Source: a bacterium
GTDB taxonomy: Bacteria; ARS69
Assembly: GCA_025774805.1 (NCBI GenBank)
Contig: JALGZR010000088.1
Location: 1 to 23,904, forward strand
Direction of reading: 5' to 3'
DNA length: 23,904 bases
This document shows positions 8,133 through 17,051 of this stretch, in pieces. A model generated the notes under the pieces. It saw only the letters and a list, made by a program, of their open reading frames with translations. It made no database searches and was not told the DNA's origin. The stretch's first letter is position 1. Each line of letters opens with the position of its first letter. A program made the translations under genes and the position numbers.

Positions 8133-8162
8133 ACGGTAGCAGAGGCGTTTTCGAGCTGTCAA
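8133..8162 (-). promoter_or_regulatory. Sigma70-type promoter before the barrel gene
   Basis: On the minus strand a perfect TTGACA (8162-8157) is followed by an 18-base spacer and TACCGT (8138-8133). It lies 9 bases past the dnaE stop codon and about 50 bases before the barrel gene's tandem ATGs. This lets the barrel gene and accA be transcribed independently of dnaE. Confidence 0.6.
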
Positions 8163-8171
8163 TTCGGCGGG

Positions 8172-11100
8172 TCAGGGGAATCCCGGGGCGGCGGCCGCCG
8201 CACTCTCCCTCGGGCGCCCCCGGCGAACCTGGTTCTTCGAACGGTCGGACGCCCAGGTTCCGCCGAGCCGCACCCCTCCCTCCCCGACAATCCCCTCGAG
8301 CTCGGCGAGCGTCTCCGGCGTGCCCGGGAGCCGGATGTCGGGGACCTCGACCCGGGCCAGGGACCCGTCGTTCAGCGCGATGCGCATGATGAGACGGAGG
8401 CGGCCGGTGTGTCGTCGGCCGACGTCTTGCAGCCGTTCCACCAACCTCTCGTCCACGTCGGAATCGACGACGTCCAGGTAGATGCGGTCGGCGACGCGCT
8501 CCGACACCTCTCCGAGGGGAAGGACCCGATCGAGGAGCAACTTCGGCGTTTCCTCTCCCCGCGCGGAGAGGTTTCCGCCGAGGAGAAGCATCGCGTCGGG
8601 TTGAAGCCAGTCCCCGAACTGGCGCAGGGGCTCGGCGAACACGATCGCCTCGAGAGCGCCGGTGAAGTCCTCGAACTCCATGAACGCCATTCGATTGCCA
8701 CGCTTGTCGAACGCTCCGCGAACCGAGGTGACGAGCCCTCCGAAGACGACGTCGCCCTCCCGGAGCTCGGAGACCTCGGCCGCGCGGGCCGTGGCGAAGG
8801 AGCGGACCTCGTATCCCCACCTCTCCAGAGGGTGCCCGGAGTAATAGAACCCCAGGGCCTCCTTCTCGAGCTGGAGGAGGTGGCTTCGCGACCACTCCTC
8901 GGTCGAGGGGAGGCCCTCCCGGAAGGGATCGAGCGCGGCCTCGTCCTCCGTCCCCGCGAACAACGAGGTCTGACCCCGCTCCCGCTCGAGACGGACCCGG
9001 TTCCCCACGTCCAGGAGCGCGGGAATCGCCTCGAAGACCTCCGCCCGGTGTCGAGCGAGCCGGTCGAAGGCCCCCGCCTGCGCGAGGCTCTCGAGAGTGC
9101 GACGGTTCACCGTCCGGCTGTCGATGGACGTGATGAAGTCGTAGAGGCTCTCGAAGCCGCCTCTCTCCTCGCGCACCGCGAGAATCCTCTCGACCGCGCC
9201 GAGACCGACGTTCTTCACGGCCGCGAGCCCGAAGACGATCGCCCCGTCCCGCACCGAGAATCGCGCCTCCGACCGATTGATGTCGGGGGGCTCGAGACGG
9301 ATCCCCATGCGACGCGCCTCTTCGATCAGGATCGGGACGCGCTTGGAGTCGCTCATCTCCGAGCTGAGCACCGCCGCGAGGAACTCGGCGGGGTGGTTCG
9401 CCTTCAGCCAGGCCGTCTGAATCGACAGCACGGAGTAGGCCGCCGAGTGCGACTTGTTGAAGCCGTACCCCGCGAAATAGGCCATGAGATCGAAGACCTG
9501 GCCGCCGATCCCGCTGTCGATCTTGTTGCCCCGGCACCCCTCGAGGAACTTGGCCCGCTGGCGGTCCATCTCCTCCGGTTGCTTCTTGCCCATCGCGCGC
9601 CGGAGGATGTCCGCCTCACCGAGCGTGAAGCCCGCCATCTCCGCCGCGATCGCCATGACCTGTTCCTGGTAGAGAATGACTCCGTAGGTCTCCGCGAGGA
9701 TGGGCTCCATGAGCGGGTGCAGGACCTCGATCGACTTCTCACCGTGCTTGCGGTCGGTGAACTCCCGAGCCATGCCGGCGCCGAGCGGCCCCGGCCGGTA
9801 GAGCGCGGTCGCCGCGACGACGTCCTCGAAGCAGCTCGGCTTCATCGCCTTGAGGAGCTCCCGCATGCCCGAGCTCTCGAACTGGAAGACGCCGATCGTC
9901 TCGCCCCCGGACAGAAGGCGATAGGTCTTGGGGTCGTCGTCCGGGATGTCCTCCGGCGACATCGGCTCTCTCCGCTTCGCGCCGACCATTTCCAGCGCCC
10001 GGTGCACGACGGTCAGGGTCCTCAGTCCCAGGAAGTCCATCTTGAGCAGCCCCACCTCCTCGACGGACTTCATGTCGTACTGGGTCGTGACTTCCTTCTT
10101 GTTCGTGAGGAAGAGCGGGACGTGATCGGTGAGATCGCCGGGCGCGACGACGACTCCCGCCGCGTGGGTGGAGGCGTGGCGGGCGAGCCCCTCGAGCACC
10201 CGGGCGTGCCGCATGACCCGACCGAACGAGGGATCGCTCTCTTCGAGACGAACCAGATCCGGATTCTGCTCGAACGCCTTCTTCAGGGTCATGCCCACGT
10301 TGTGGGGGACCATCTTCGCGATGCGGTCCATCTCCCCGAACGGGATCCTCAACACGCGTCCGACGTCCCGGAGCGCGGCCCGGGACGCCATGCGGCCGAA
10401 CGTGATGATCTGGGTGACCGACTCCTTGCCGTACTTCTGGACGACGTAGTCGATGATCTCCGGCCGCCGCTCGAAGCAGAAGTCGATGTCGACGTCGGGC
10501 ATCGACACCCGTTCCGGATTGAGGAAGCGCTCGAAGAGGAGCTTGTACCGGATCGGATCGATGCTCGTGATCCCCAGGCAGTAGGACACGAGAGAGCCCG
10601 CCGCCGAGCCGCGGCCGGGACCCACCGGAATCCCCCGGTCCTTGGCCGCCTGAATGAAGTCGCGGACGATCAGGAAGTAACCGGAGTATCCCATCTGGGA
10701 GATGATCCCGAGCTCGTGCTCGAGACGCTGCTCGAGCTCGGGGGTGACGGAGTCGAATCGATCGCGAAGCCCCTCCCGGGCCAGGCGCCGCAGGTACTCC
10801 TCCTCCGAGGTGAAGCCCTCGGGAAGGGGAAAGACCGGAACCCTCGAGACCCCGAGCGTCAGCTCGACGTTGCAGCGCTCCGCGACCTCCCGCGTGTTCG
10901 TGATCGACTCCGGAAGGTCCCGGAAGAGCTCCTTCATCTCCTCCGGCGACTTGAAGTAGAGCTGGCTGGTGGACATCCTCAGGCGCTTCGGATCGTCGAC
11001 TTCCTTTCCGGTTCCGATGCAGATGAGCAGGTCCTGCGTCTCGGCGTGGACCTCATCCATGTAGTGGCAGTCGTTCGTGGCGACGACTTTCGCGCCCGTC

Positions 11101-11702
11101 CTCCGCGCGAGGTCGCGCAGCAGAGGAATGACGCGCCGCTCCTCGTCGATCCCGTGGTCCTGGATCTCGATATAGACGTTTTCCGCGCCGAGGATCTCCC
11201 GGTAGAAGCCGAGCGTCGCCAGCGCCCTCTCCGTCTTCTCCTCGAGCAGGAAGGAGGGCACTTCCCCCTTGAGACAGGCGGTGAGCGCGATCAACCCGTC
11301 GGAGTGCGCCTCGAGTAGCTCGCGATCGACTCTCGGGCGGTAGTAGAACCCCTCCAGAAACGCCTTCGAGGTCAGCTTCATGAGGTTGCGGTAGCCGACT
11401 TGATTGCGCGCGAGCAGGACGAGATGGTGCGTCGCCGGACCGCCCGCACGTCCCGCGGATCGATCGTGCCGGCTTCCGGTGGTGACGTAGACCTCGCACC
11501 CCAGGATCGGCTTCACTCCCTGGTGGTGGCACTCTTTGTAGAACTCGATCGCCCCGTGCATCGCTCCGTGGTCCGTGATCGCGAGCGCCGGCATTCTCAT
11601 CTCGCGGGCGGCCCGGACCATGTCGGGAATGCGATTCGCCCCGTCCAGAAGGCTGTACTCGGAGTGGTTGTGGAGGTGGACGAAGTCGGCGTGGGTCATC
11701 AT
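8172..11702 (-). CDS. dnaE: DNA polymerase III subunit alpha
   Basis: At 1176 aa (E. coli 1160) this is the replicative polymerase DnaE. The PHP domain is at the N-terminus (DFVHLHNHSEYSLLDGA; His9, His11). The three catalytic acids are present: Asp403 and Asp405 in MPDVDIDF and Asp556 in LLKMDFLGL, nearly the same numbers as E. coli 401, 403 and 555. The finger region (LYRPGPLGAG), helix-hairpin-helix region (VKNVGLGAVERI) and OB fold near the C-terminus (VFGGLVTSVR...FEDFTGALEAIVF) follow in the usual order. The tail after residue about 1140 is low-complexity and Ala/Arg-rich. The start ATG shares its A with the TGA stop of the M23 gene, so translation is probably coupled. A second ATG follows directly. 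Confidence 0.98.
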   Translation of the reverse strand: MMTHADFVHLHNHSEYSLLDGANRIPDMVRAAREMRMPALAITDHGAMHGAIEFYKECHHQGVKPILGCEVYVTTGSRHDRSAGRAGGPATHHLVLLARNQVGYRNLMKLTSKAFLEGFYYRPRVDRELLEAHSDGLIALTACLKGEVPSFLLEEKTERALATLGFYREILGAENVYIEIQDHGIDEERRVIPLLRDLARRTGAKVVATNDCHYMDEVHAETQDLLICIGTGKEVDDPKRLRMSTSQLYFKSPEEMKELFRDLPESITNTREVAERCNVELTLGVSRVPVFPLPEGFTSEEEYLRRLAREGLRDRFDSVTPELEQRLEHELGIISQMGYSGYFLIVRDFIQAAKDRGIPVGPGRGSAAGSLVSYCLGITSIDPIRYKLLFERFLNPERVSMPDVDIDFCFERRPEIIDYVVQKYGKESVTQIITFGRMASRAALRDVGRVLRIPFGEMDRIAKMVPHNVGMTLKKAFEQNPDLVRLEESDPSFGRVMRHARVLEGLARHASTHAAGVVVAPGDLTDHVPLFLTNKKEVTTQYDMKSVEEVGLLKMDFLGLRTLTVVHRALEMVGAKRREPMSPEDIPDDDPKTYRLLSGGETIGVFQFESSGMRELLKAMKPSCFEDVVAATALYRPGPLGAGMAREFTDRKHGEKSIEVLHPLMEPILAETYGVILYQEQVMAIAAEMAGFTLGEADILRRAMGKKQPEEMDRQRAKFLEGCRGNKIDSGIGGQVFDLMAYFAGYGFNKSHSAAYSVLSIQTAWLKANHPAEFLAAVLSSEMSDSKRVPILIEEARRMGIRLEPPDINRSEARFSVRDGAIVFGLAAVKNVGLGAVERILAVREERGGFESLYDFITSIDSRTVNRRTLESLAQAGAFDRLARHRAEVFEAIPALLDVGNRVRLERERGQTSLFAGTEDEAALDPFREGLPSTEEWSRSHLLQLEKEALGFYYSGHPLERWGYEVRSFATARAAEVSELREGDVVFGGLVTSVRGAFDKRGNRMAFMEFEDFTGALEAIVFAEPLRQFGDWLQPDAMLLLGGNLSARGEETPKLLLDRVLPLGEVSERVADRIYLDVVDSDVDERLVERLQDVGRRHTGRLRLIMRIALNDGSLARVEVPDIRLPGTPETLAELEGIVGEGGVRLGGTWASDRSKNQVRRGRPRESAAAAAPGFP

Positions 11703-14302
11703 CAGGGAAACCTCACCTCGTCCCGACGGTGCGAAGAGTTGCCGCAGCGATCGACGACCCGGATCTCGAAGAGGCCGCCCTCGCCGGAGACCGCGCGGAC
11801 GGGAGGATAGGCGACGACGTCACCCGTTTCGTCGTCCAGCTCGTGAGGGACGGGGACCCCGTCGGCCCGCACCTCGACCGCGTCGCAGTCGATGCCCGCC
11901 CCGGAATCCTCCGCGTGGAAGACGAGGCGGGGGCGTCCGTGCCACTCCTCCAGGCGGGGCTCACCGAGGGTCGGGGGGACCCGGTCCTCGAAGAGCCCGA
12001 CGGGCAGAGGAGTTCGCGCGGTCGCGACCCATCCCGCGCCGTCGGGCGCGGCTTCTCCGCCAATGTACCGGAAACGATCATCCGTCTGCACGAAGATGCC
12101 GACGCCGCCGGAATCGGGGGTGACCGCGCCGGGCGCCGCGCCCGCGACCGCGTCGTCCGAGGGCCGGAGAACGAGCTCGTAGTCGCCCGCGAGCGGAACG
12201 TGCCCGGTCTCCAACGCGTAGAGGGGGCCCAGGGGACGGAGCTCGCCCGCGGGGAGCGAAGGAGGTTCCTCCCGCACGCGCGGCAGCGCCGGCTCCCGAA
12301 GGGTTCCAGGAGGGAGTCGGAACTCCGCGAGACCGTTCGGATCCCCGACCCGCCCCCCGCTCTCCGGCGTGAGGCGGGGCGGCAGCCTGAAGTGGAGCGG
12401 GACGGGGCGTCCCCACGGATCGTAGCCCCGCCACTCCGGGCCGGTGCCCGACCAGTGCCGCTCGAGATCGGGGGAGGGTCCCGAGACCGTCACGATTCGG
12501 ATCCCCCGTCCCCAGGAGCGCACGCGGATCGCGGAGAGCTCCTCCGGGGCCCCGTCCGCCCCGCGCCGGACCTCCCACCCGCCGGTGACCGCGCTGAAGG
12601 GAACGTGCTCGTCGAGACGGACCTCCGCCCACGGCCCGAGGGTGACCACCTCGAGCCGCGCCGGTGCGGTCGGGGGGGCTTGGGCTCCGTAAGGAGCCAT
12701 GCTGACGGCGATACCTCTCGCGCCGAGGGCGTCCACCGGCTGGGCCCGGACCACGACCGATCGGCCTCCCTCCCCCGGAACCGACCGGGGTACCGGGATG
12801 CGGGCGTGAAACGAGAGGTCGGGGTGGGGAATCGCCGGGGGAGCGGTCTGCCACGTCGCTCCCCCGTCGAAGGAGAGGTCGAGATCGACGCGGTGAACGG
12901 GACGCCCCGGCTCCCGAAGCCCTCCGTCGACGAGCAGCGTGTCGACCCAGGTCCCCTCGAGATCGGCGGTCACCGAGTCGAGGGCCGCCGCCACGGCGCG
13001 CGATCGCTCCACCGAGAGCACCGCGACCGACGGGGGCGCCGCGAACGAGAGGTTCAACGCCACCGCGCCCCGGTTGCCGGCCGCGTCCACGACGACGCAG
13101 GTGAGCTCACGGATCGTCTCCCCCGGCTCCTGCACCGACTCGAGGGAGGGCGTATGAATGCGTGCCTCCGGCCGTGCTTCCCCTTCCGGATCCGGCTCCC
13201 GGAGCGGGGCGCGCATCGCGAAGGGAACGTGACCGGCGCGGATCACACCGTCCGTCTTCCAGGCGCCGGGAGAGAACGGCAGGTCGTTGCCGGGTCGCCG
13301 CCAGAGATGGTGGAAGTGTCCGACCTTTCCGTAGCTGAACCGGGGGTCGATCTGGAAGTCGGAGAGCGTGGAGAGGGCGAAATCGAAACGCCCGTACTCG
13401 ACGGCGAACAGGAGCTCGTCCCCTTCCCGCAGCTCCAGACGATGGGGCGCGAGCCGACGGTGGCAGGTGTCGTGGGCCTCGTCCACCTCGAGCGAGATTC
13501 CGATCTGACCCTCCACGGGAATCACGCGGGGAATGTGATCGATCCAGCCCCTGTCGCCCGGCCCGTCCGCCGGGTGGACGTCCAGGATCACCGTGTCCGA
13601 CCGACCGTCCACCGAGGAGAGCGGGGTCAGAGGGGTGAGGGACACCCGGGTCACGAACGGTGGGCGCGTGTCGGGCACGGTGAGCCCCGAGACGAGAGGA
13701 TCGAGGGGGTTCTGATCGGGGTCGCGGATCTCCACGTGAAGGTGCGGCACGCCCACTCCCGACTGGCCGGTGTAGGCGATCACCTCCCCCCGTCGGACGG
13801 GAAACGTCCCGGGGGGGAACTCGCGGTCGAAGTACGCGCTGCCGGCGGCCATCTGAAGATCCGGCACGGTGTCGGCGAGCGCGCCGGCGAAACGGGACAG
13901 ATGCGCGTAGACGACGACGCGGCCATCGGTCGTCCGCAGATAGAGCGCTCGTCCGTATCCACCGCACGAGACGCGGGCGCGCTCGATCTCACCGTCGTCC
14001 GCGGCGAGACAGCGGAAGCCGACCTTGCCTCCCGTGGAGATGTCGATTCCGGAGTGGAAATGTCCGGGACGGAACTCACAATAGGAGGAGGTGACGCAGC
14101 GGCCGGCGTCCGTCGGCCAGCCGAGGTCGCTCCAGACCGGCGCGGGGCCGGGATCCAGGGCGGCGACGGGATCGACGGCGAGCGAGATCGCCGGAAGCCA
14201 GGTGAGGAGGCGAAGGGTCGAAATCGCGCACGCAAGGAGGGCGCTCGGACGGCCCGCGTGCGGACGGGAACGGAGGCATCCGAGGGGCACGCGCGGTCTC
14301 AT
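11702..14302 (-). CDS. M23 (LytM-type) metallopeptidase with long Ig-like C-terminal extension
   Basis: An 866-aa exported protein. After an Arg-rich N-terminus comes a hydrophobic segment (about residues 20-46, ...LLTWLPAISLAVDPVAAL). The M23 domain spans about 55-210 with the zinc ligands His83 and Asp87 (HSGIDI) and the H187-L-H189 pair (GVPHLHVEIRD); YAHLSRF is also present. M23 enzymes cut peptidoglycan peptide bridges or, when inactive, activate amidases; the complete ligand set suggests activity. Residues about 210-866 are unlike standard LytM proteins: strand-rich Pro/Asp-containing repeats that read as Ig-like or fibronectin-like domains (for example VDLDLSFDGGATW and FEIRVVDRCGN). 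No Shine-Dalgarno site precedes the ATG at 14302; a promoter ends only 9 bases upstream, so the mRNA may be leaderless. The TGA stop overlaps the dnaE start by one base. Confidence 0.85.
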   Translation of the reverse strand: MRPRVPLGCLRSRPHAGRPSALLACAISTLRLLTWLPAISLAVDPVAALDPGPAPVWSDLGWPTDAGRCVTSSYCEFRPGHFHSGIDISTGGKVGFRCLAADDGEIERARVSCGGYGRALYLRTTDGRVVVYAHLSRFAGALADTVPDLQMAAGSAYFDREFPPGTFPVRRGEVIAYTGQSGVGVPHLHVEIRDPDQNPLDPLVSGLTVPDTRPPFVTRVSLTPLTPLSSVDGRSDTVILDVHPADGPGDRGWIDHIPRVIPVEGQIGISLEVDEAHDTCHRRLAPHRLELREGDELLFAVEYGRFDFALSTLSDFQIDPRFSYGKVGHFHHLWRRPGNDLPFSPGAWKTDGVIRAGHVPFAMRAPLREPDPEGEARPEARIHTPSLESVQEPGETIRELTCVVVDAAGNRGAVALNLSFAAPPSVAVLSVERSRAVAAALDSVTADLEGTWVDTLLVDGGLREPGRPVHRVDLDLSFDGGATWQTAPPAIPHPDLSFHARIPVPRSVPGEGGRSVVVRAQPVDALGARGIAVSMAPYGAQAPPTAPARLEVVTLGPWAEVRLDEHVPFSAVTGGWEVRRGADGAPEELSAIRVRSWGRGIRIVTVSGPSPDLERHWSGTGPEWRGYDPWGRPVPLHFRLPPRLTPESGGRVGDPNGLAEFRLPPGTLREPALPRVREEPPSLPAGELRPLGPLYALETGHVPLAGDYELVLRPSDDAVAGAAPGAVTPDSGGVGIFVQTDDRFRYIGGEAAPDGAGWVATARTPLPVGLFEDRVPPTLGEPRLEEWHGRPRLVFHAEDSGAGIDCDAVEVRADGVPVPHELDDETGDVVAYPPVRAVSGEGGLFEIRVVDRCGNSSHRRDEVRFP

Positions 14303-14311
14303 GGAGCGGCG

Positions 14312-14340
14312 ACGCTAGCACCCGCCCCAGGGGGTGTCAA
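14312..14340 (-). promoter_or_regulatory. Promoter for the M23-dnaE operon, placed for a leaderless mRNA
   Basis: A perfect TTGACA (14340-14335) is followed by a 17-base spacer and TAGCGT (14317-14312). The ATG of the M23 gene (14302) begins 9 bases after the -10 hexamer. Transcription would therefore start at or within about two bases of the start codon, which fits the missing ribosome binding site. Confidence 0.6.
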
Positions 14341-14375
14341 GCCGGCCCCCGTCGGGCCGTGGTGCGCACGCGTTC

Positions 14376-14405
14376 TTGCCGCCCCGCGCCGGCGCGTGAT
14401 AGGAT
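14376..14405 (+). promoter_or_regulatory. Candidate promoter for the ppiD-like gene
   Basis: TTGCCG (14376-14381), an 18-base spacer, then TAGGAT (14400-14405), about 93 bases before the ppiD-like ATG at 14498. It is divergent from the M23-dnaE promoter in the same 195-base gap. It is weaker than the TTGACA-type promoters on the other strand. Confidence 0.4.
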
Positions 14406-14497
14406 CTCGCGGTTTTCGTCGAGGCTCGTGACGGAGCTCGCACCCAGGCTCGCGCGTCACCGGGAGCGCTCCCGGGGCGGCGCGGAGGAAACGACCC

Positions 14498-15940
14498 ATG
14501 GTCATGAGCGCCATGCGGGAGAAGACCAAGGTGGTCCTCTTCATCGCGCTGATCGCGTTCGTCGGTTTCATCTTCTTCGACTGGGGAATGCAGAAGGGGC
14601 AGAGCGGCTCTCGCGGGGACGCCGGAGTGATCGGAGAGGTCAACGGCCGGGAGATCCCCTACGAGGACTATCGCCGCACCCGACAAGAGGTGATCGCCGA
14701 GTTCGAGGCCCGCACCGGACGCTCCCCCGAGTACGCCGACTTCGACACGATCGAGGAAGAGACGTGGATTTCCCTGATCCGGGAGAGTCTGCTTCAGGCC
14801 GAGATCCAGAAGTACGGCATCGTCGTCACCGACGCGGAGATCATGGAGGTCCTTCGCCGGAATCCCCCCGAGATCATTCGGTCCCTTCCGGACTTCGCCG
14901 ACTCGGCGGGTCAGTTCGACCCCGTGCGCTACTCCCAGGCGCTGGCCAATCCGGCCTTCAACTGGATTCCCGTGGAGAACTACCTCCGGGCGACCATGCC
15001 CCGGGACAAGCTCCAGAACTACGTGGGGCTGAACGCCCGCGTCACGAATGCCGAGGTGCGGGAGCGCTTCCAGGCGCTCAACGAGATGGTCAAGGTGCGG
15101 TACGTCCGCGCGTCGCCGACCGAGATCGAGCTCGAGGAGGGAGAGGTGACCGAGGACGAGCTTCTCGCGTACTACAACGACCACCCCGACGATTTCCTGG
15201 CGGGCGAGCAGGCGATTCTCGAGTACGTGCGCATCCCCAAGACCCCCACGGCCGAGGACACCGCGGACGCGCGGGCCGATCTCGAGGACATACGGGCCCA
15301 GATCCTCGAGGGGGCCGACTTCGCGAATACCGCCTCGGCCTGGTCCGACGACCCCTCGGCCGCCCGCGGCGGTGACCTCGGCTTCATCGCCCGGGGGGAC
15401 ATGACCCCCGAGTTCGAGGACGTCGCGTTCTCGACGCCCGTCGGCGAGATCTCGGAGGTCTTCCAGACGCCGTTCGGTCTCCACATACTCAAGGTGGAGG
15501 AGCGCGAAGACGGCGACGAAGGAGAGAGGGTTCACGTCCGGCATCTGATGATTCGGCTGGAGGCCTCGAACGCCACGTTGCGGGAGGTCGAACGCCGCAT
15601 GGACGACTTCCTCTTCTCGTTGGAGGAGGAGATCGACTTCGCCGCCGCCGCCGCCGCCGCCGGCCTCGAGGTACAGCGGACCGAACCCTTCGAGAAGGTC
15701 GGGATCATTCCGGGCATCGGACTCCTGCGCGGGGCCCAACGATTCGCCTTCTCGCAGACGCCGGGAACACCGTTTCGGTCGAGCCGAGCGAGAACGACGA
15801 AGGCGTCTACGCGTTCCGTCTCGAGGAACGGATCCCGCCCGGACCGATCCCGTTCGAGGAGGTCCGCGATCGGATCGAGGCGATCGTGGGAGAGGAGAGG
15901 CGCCGCGAGAGGGCCCGCGAGCGGATCGAGGCGGCGGTGA
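14498..15940 (+). pseudogene. PpiD/SurA-like peptidyl-prolyl isomerase, N-terminal part (frameshifted gene)
   Basis: The N-terminal part of a membrane-anchored periplasmic foldase. One transmembrane helix lies at residues 12-27 (VVLFIALIAFVGFIFF). A SurA_N-like chaperone region follows (GEVNGREIPYEDYRRTRQEV onward), then a PpiC/parvulin domain at about 237-337 (LEYVRIPKTP... GGDLGFIARGDMTPEFEDVAF... TPFGLHILKVEERE). The start has a GGAGGA site 9 bases upstream. Good homology-type sequence runs to about 15771 (QRFAFSQTPGTP); after that this frame turns into Arg/Ser-rich nonsense until its stop at 15940, while the next frame carries the expected continuation. One base missing near 15772 explains this. 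The restored gene would be 613 aa, normal for PpiD. This may be a real mutation or an assembly error; in the latter case the gene is intact. Confidence 0.85.
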
Positions 15941-16338
15941 GCGCCTCGAGCGACCTGGCGGGGATCGCCGAGTCGCTGGGCGGAGTCGTGGACACCACCG
16001 CGGAGTTCCACCGGGAGGCCTTCGTGCCGGGGGTGGGACGCCGGAACTCCTTCGTAGCCGCGGCCTTCCTCCTGTCTCCCGGGCAGACCTCGGACATCCT
16101 TGAAACGGATCGCGGCTACTACGTGCTCGAGGTCCTGGAGAGAATTCCCGCCGACGAGGAGGGATTCACCCAGCAGAGGGACATGATCCGACAGCAGCTC
16201 CTCCTCCAGAAGCGAAGGTCGCTGATCACGGCGTGGACCGAGAAGCTGATTCGGGAGGCGGAGATCCTCGACTACCGGACCGGTCGGGGCGTCGTGTGGG
16301 AGCCGGACCCCGAGCTGTTCCGGTACGGGGGCGCCTGA
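15772..16338 (+). pseudogene. PpiD/SurA-like peptidyl-prolyl isomerase, C-terminal part after the frameshift
   Basis: This frame continues the upstream foldase: VSVEPSENDEGVYAFRLEERIPPGP, with the usual pattern after a PpiC repeat, then a charged helix (EEVRDRIEAIV), a second degenerate PpiC-like region (SFVAAAFLLSPGQTSDILETDRGYYVLEVLERI) and a C-terminal helix ending ELFRYGGA. It has no start codon of its own near the join; an ATG at or after 15886 would give only the last 150 residues and has no clear ribosome site. No slippery heptamer is visible at 15745-15785, so programmed frameshifting is not supported. It is best read as the 3' part of the gene that begins at 14498. Confidence 0.8.
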
Positions 16339-16469
16339 GCCGGACGTCCGGCCCACATGTCTCACCCGGCGCAGCGGCGGCAGCGGCGAAGCCGCACCTG
16401 GGGAGAGATGCGGGCCGGGAGCCGAGACGCTCGTCGGGGATTACGAGCCCGGGATTTCGGAATCGCGGA
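16339..16469. terminator. Convergent gap with palindromes, possible bidirectional terminator
   Basis: The 131-base gap between the rightward ppiD-like gene and the leftward response regulator. It holds a perfect 14-base palindrome, GCCGGACGTCCGGC (16339-16352), overlapping the ppiD stop codon, and a GCGGC-GAA-GCCGC hairpin (16383-16395). Neither is followed by a U-tract, so terminator function is only suggested by position. Confidence 0.3.
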
Positions 16470-17051
16470 TCAGAGGCCGTCGGGGAGCTCGACTCGCCGC
16501 AGCCAGTAGGACTCCAGGACGCGAATCACGCTGTGGTAGCCCTCCATCGAGCTCGGCTTCTCGATGAACGAGTTCGCCCCCGCCTCGTACGCCCGGAGTA
16601 CCCCCCGATCCTCGTCGACGCCGGAGAGGACGACGATCGGAATCGCGCGGACCCATCGATCGCGACGCACCGTCCGAATGACCTCGAGTCCGTCGACCTT
16701 CGGGTGGTGAAGACCGAGGAGGACGAGGCTGGGCCGAGGTGATGCGTCGGGATCACGATACCGACCTTCGCGCAGCAGGTACTCGAGTGCCTCACCGCCG
16801 TCGAAAACGAATCGGAGGTCGACCTGGTTCCGGCACTCGTCGAAGGCCCAGGTGATGAGGTCCCGTTTCTCGGCGCAGTCCTCGACCACGAGGACGACGC
16901 GTCGCCCCCCCGAGCCGTTTCGAAGGGACTCGCGCATCCCACGCGTGGCCATGGCGGGGGCGAGGATTCCGGAATCGGTGGATCGGTCCTCCCCCTCCTC
17001 GGACGGGAAACGGCCCGAGATCCTCTCTGTCTCAGCCCTCGGCGACGACAT
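16470..17051 (-). CDS. Single-domain response regulator lacking the phospho-acceptor Asp
   Basis: 193 aa from the ATG at 17051, chosen because GGAGG lies 7 bases upstream; an ATG at 17087 has no ribosome site. The first about 50 residues are polar and probably disordered, then one CheY-like receiver domain (about 51-185) resembling the Rcp1-type subgroup (LVVEDCAEKRDLITWAF...). The acidic pair is present (Glu57, Asp58), as are the switch Ser143 (VVLSGVDED) and Lys165 (FIEKPSS). The phospho-acceptor position in the expected LLDL motif reads LLGL: Gly113, codon GGT, one base from the Asp codon GAT. A normal Asp phosphorelay is therefore unlikely. No output domain and no histidine kinase are nearby. 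It is convergent with the ppiD-like gene and lies 144 bases after tatA on the same strand. Confidence 0.8.
   Translation of the reverse strand: MSSPRAETERISGRFPSEEGEDRSTDSGILAPAMATRGMRESLRNGSGGRRVVLVVEDCAEKRDLITWAFDECRNQVDLRFVFDGGEALEYLLREGRYRDPDASPRPSLVLLGLHHPKVDGLEVIRTVRRDRWVRAIPIVVLSGVDEDRGVLRAYEAGANSFIEKPSSMEGYHSVIRVLESYWLRRVELPDGL

Noticed and set aside
8080-9537. Roughly 480-codon N-terminal extension of the barrel protein
   Set aside because: It is a shadow of dnaE in another frame with Arg-rich nonsense; the signal peptide starts at 8079/8076.
8097-11318. Open frame of over 1000 codons on the plus strand opposite dnaE
   Set aside because: It mirrors dnaE codons in a GC-rich genome, has Arg/Glu/His/Val-rich composition with no domain, and no ribosome site.
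11729-14431. 900-codon plus-strand frame opposite the M23 gene
   Set aside because: An antisense shadow with no recognisable domain; it also runs into the promoter region of the ppiD-like gene.
15745-15785. Programmed ribosomal frameshift in the ppiD-like gene
   Set aside because: No slippery heptamer or obvious downstream stem-loop; one missing base explains the data more simply.
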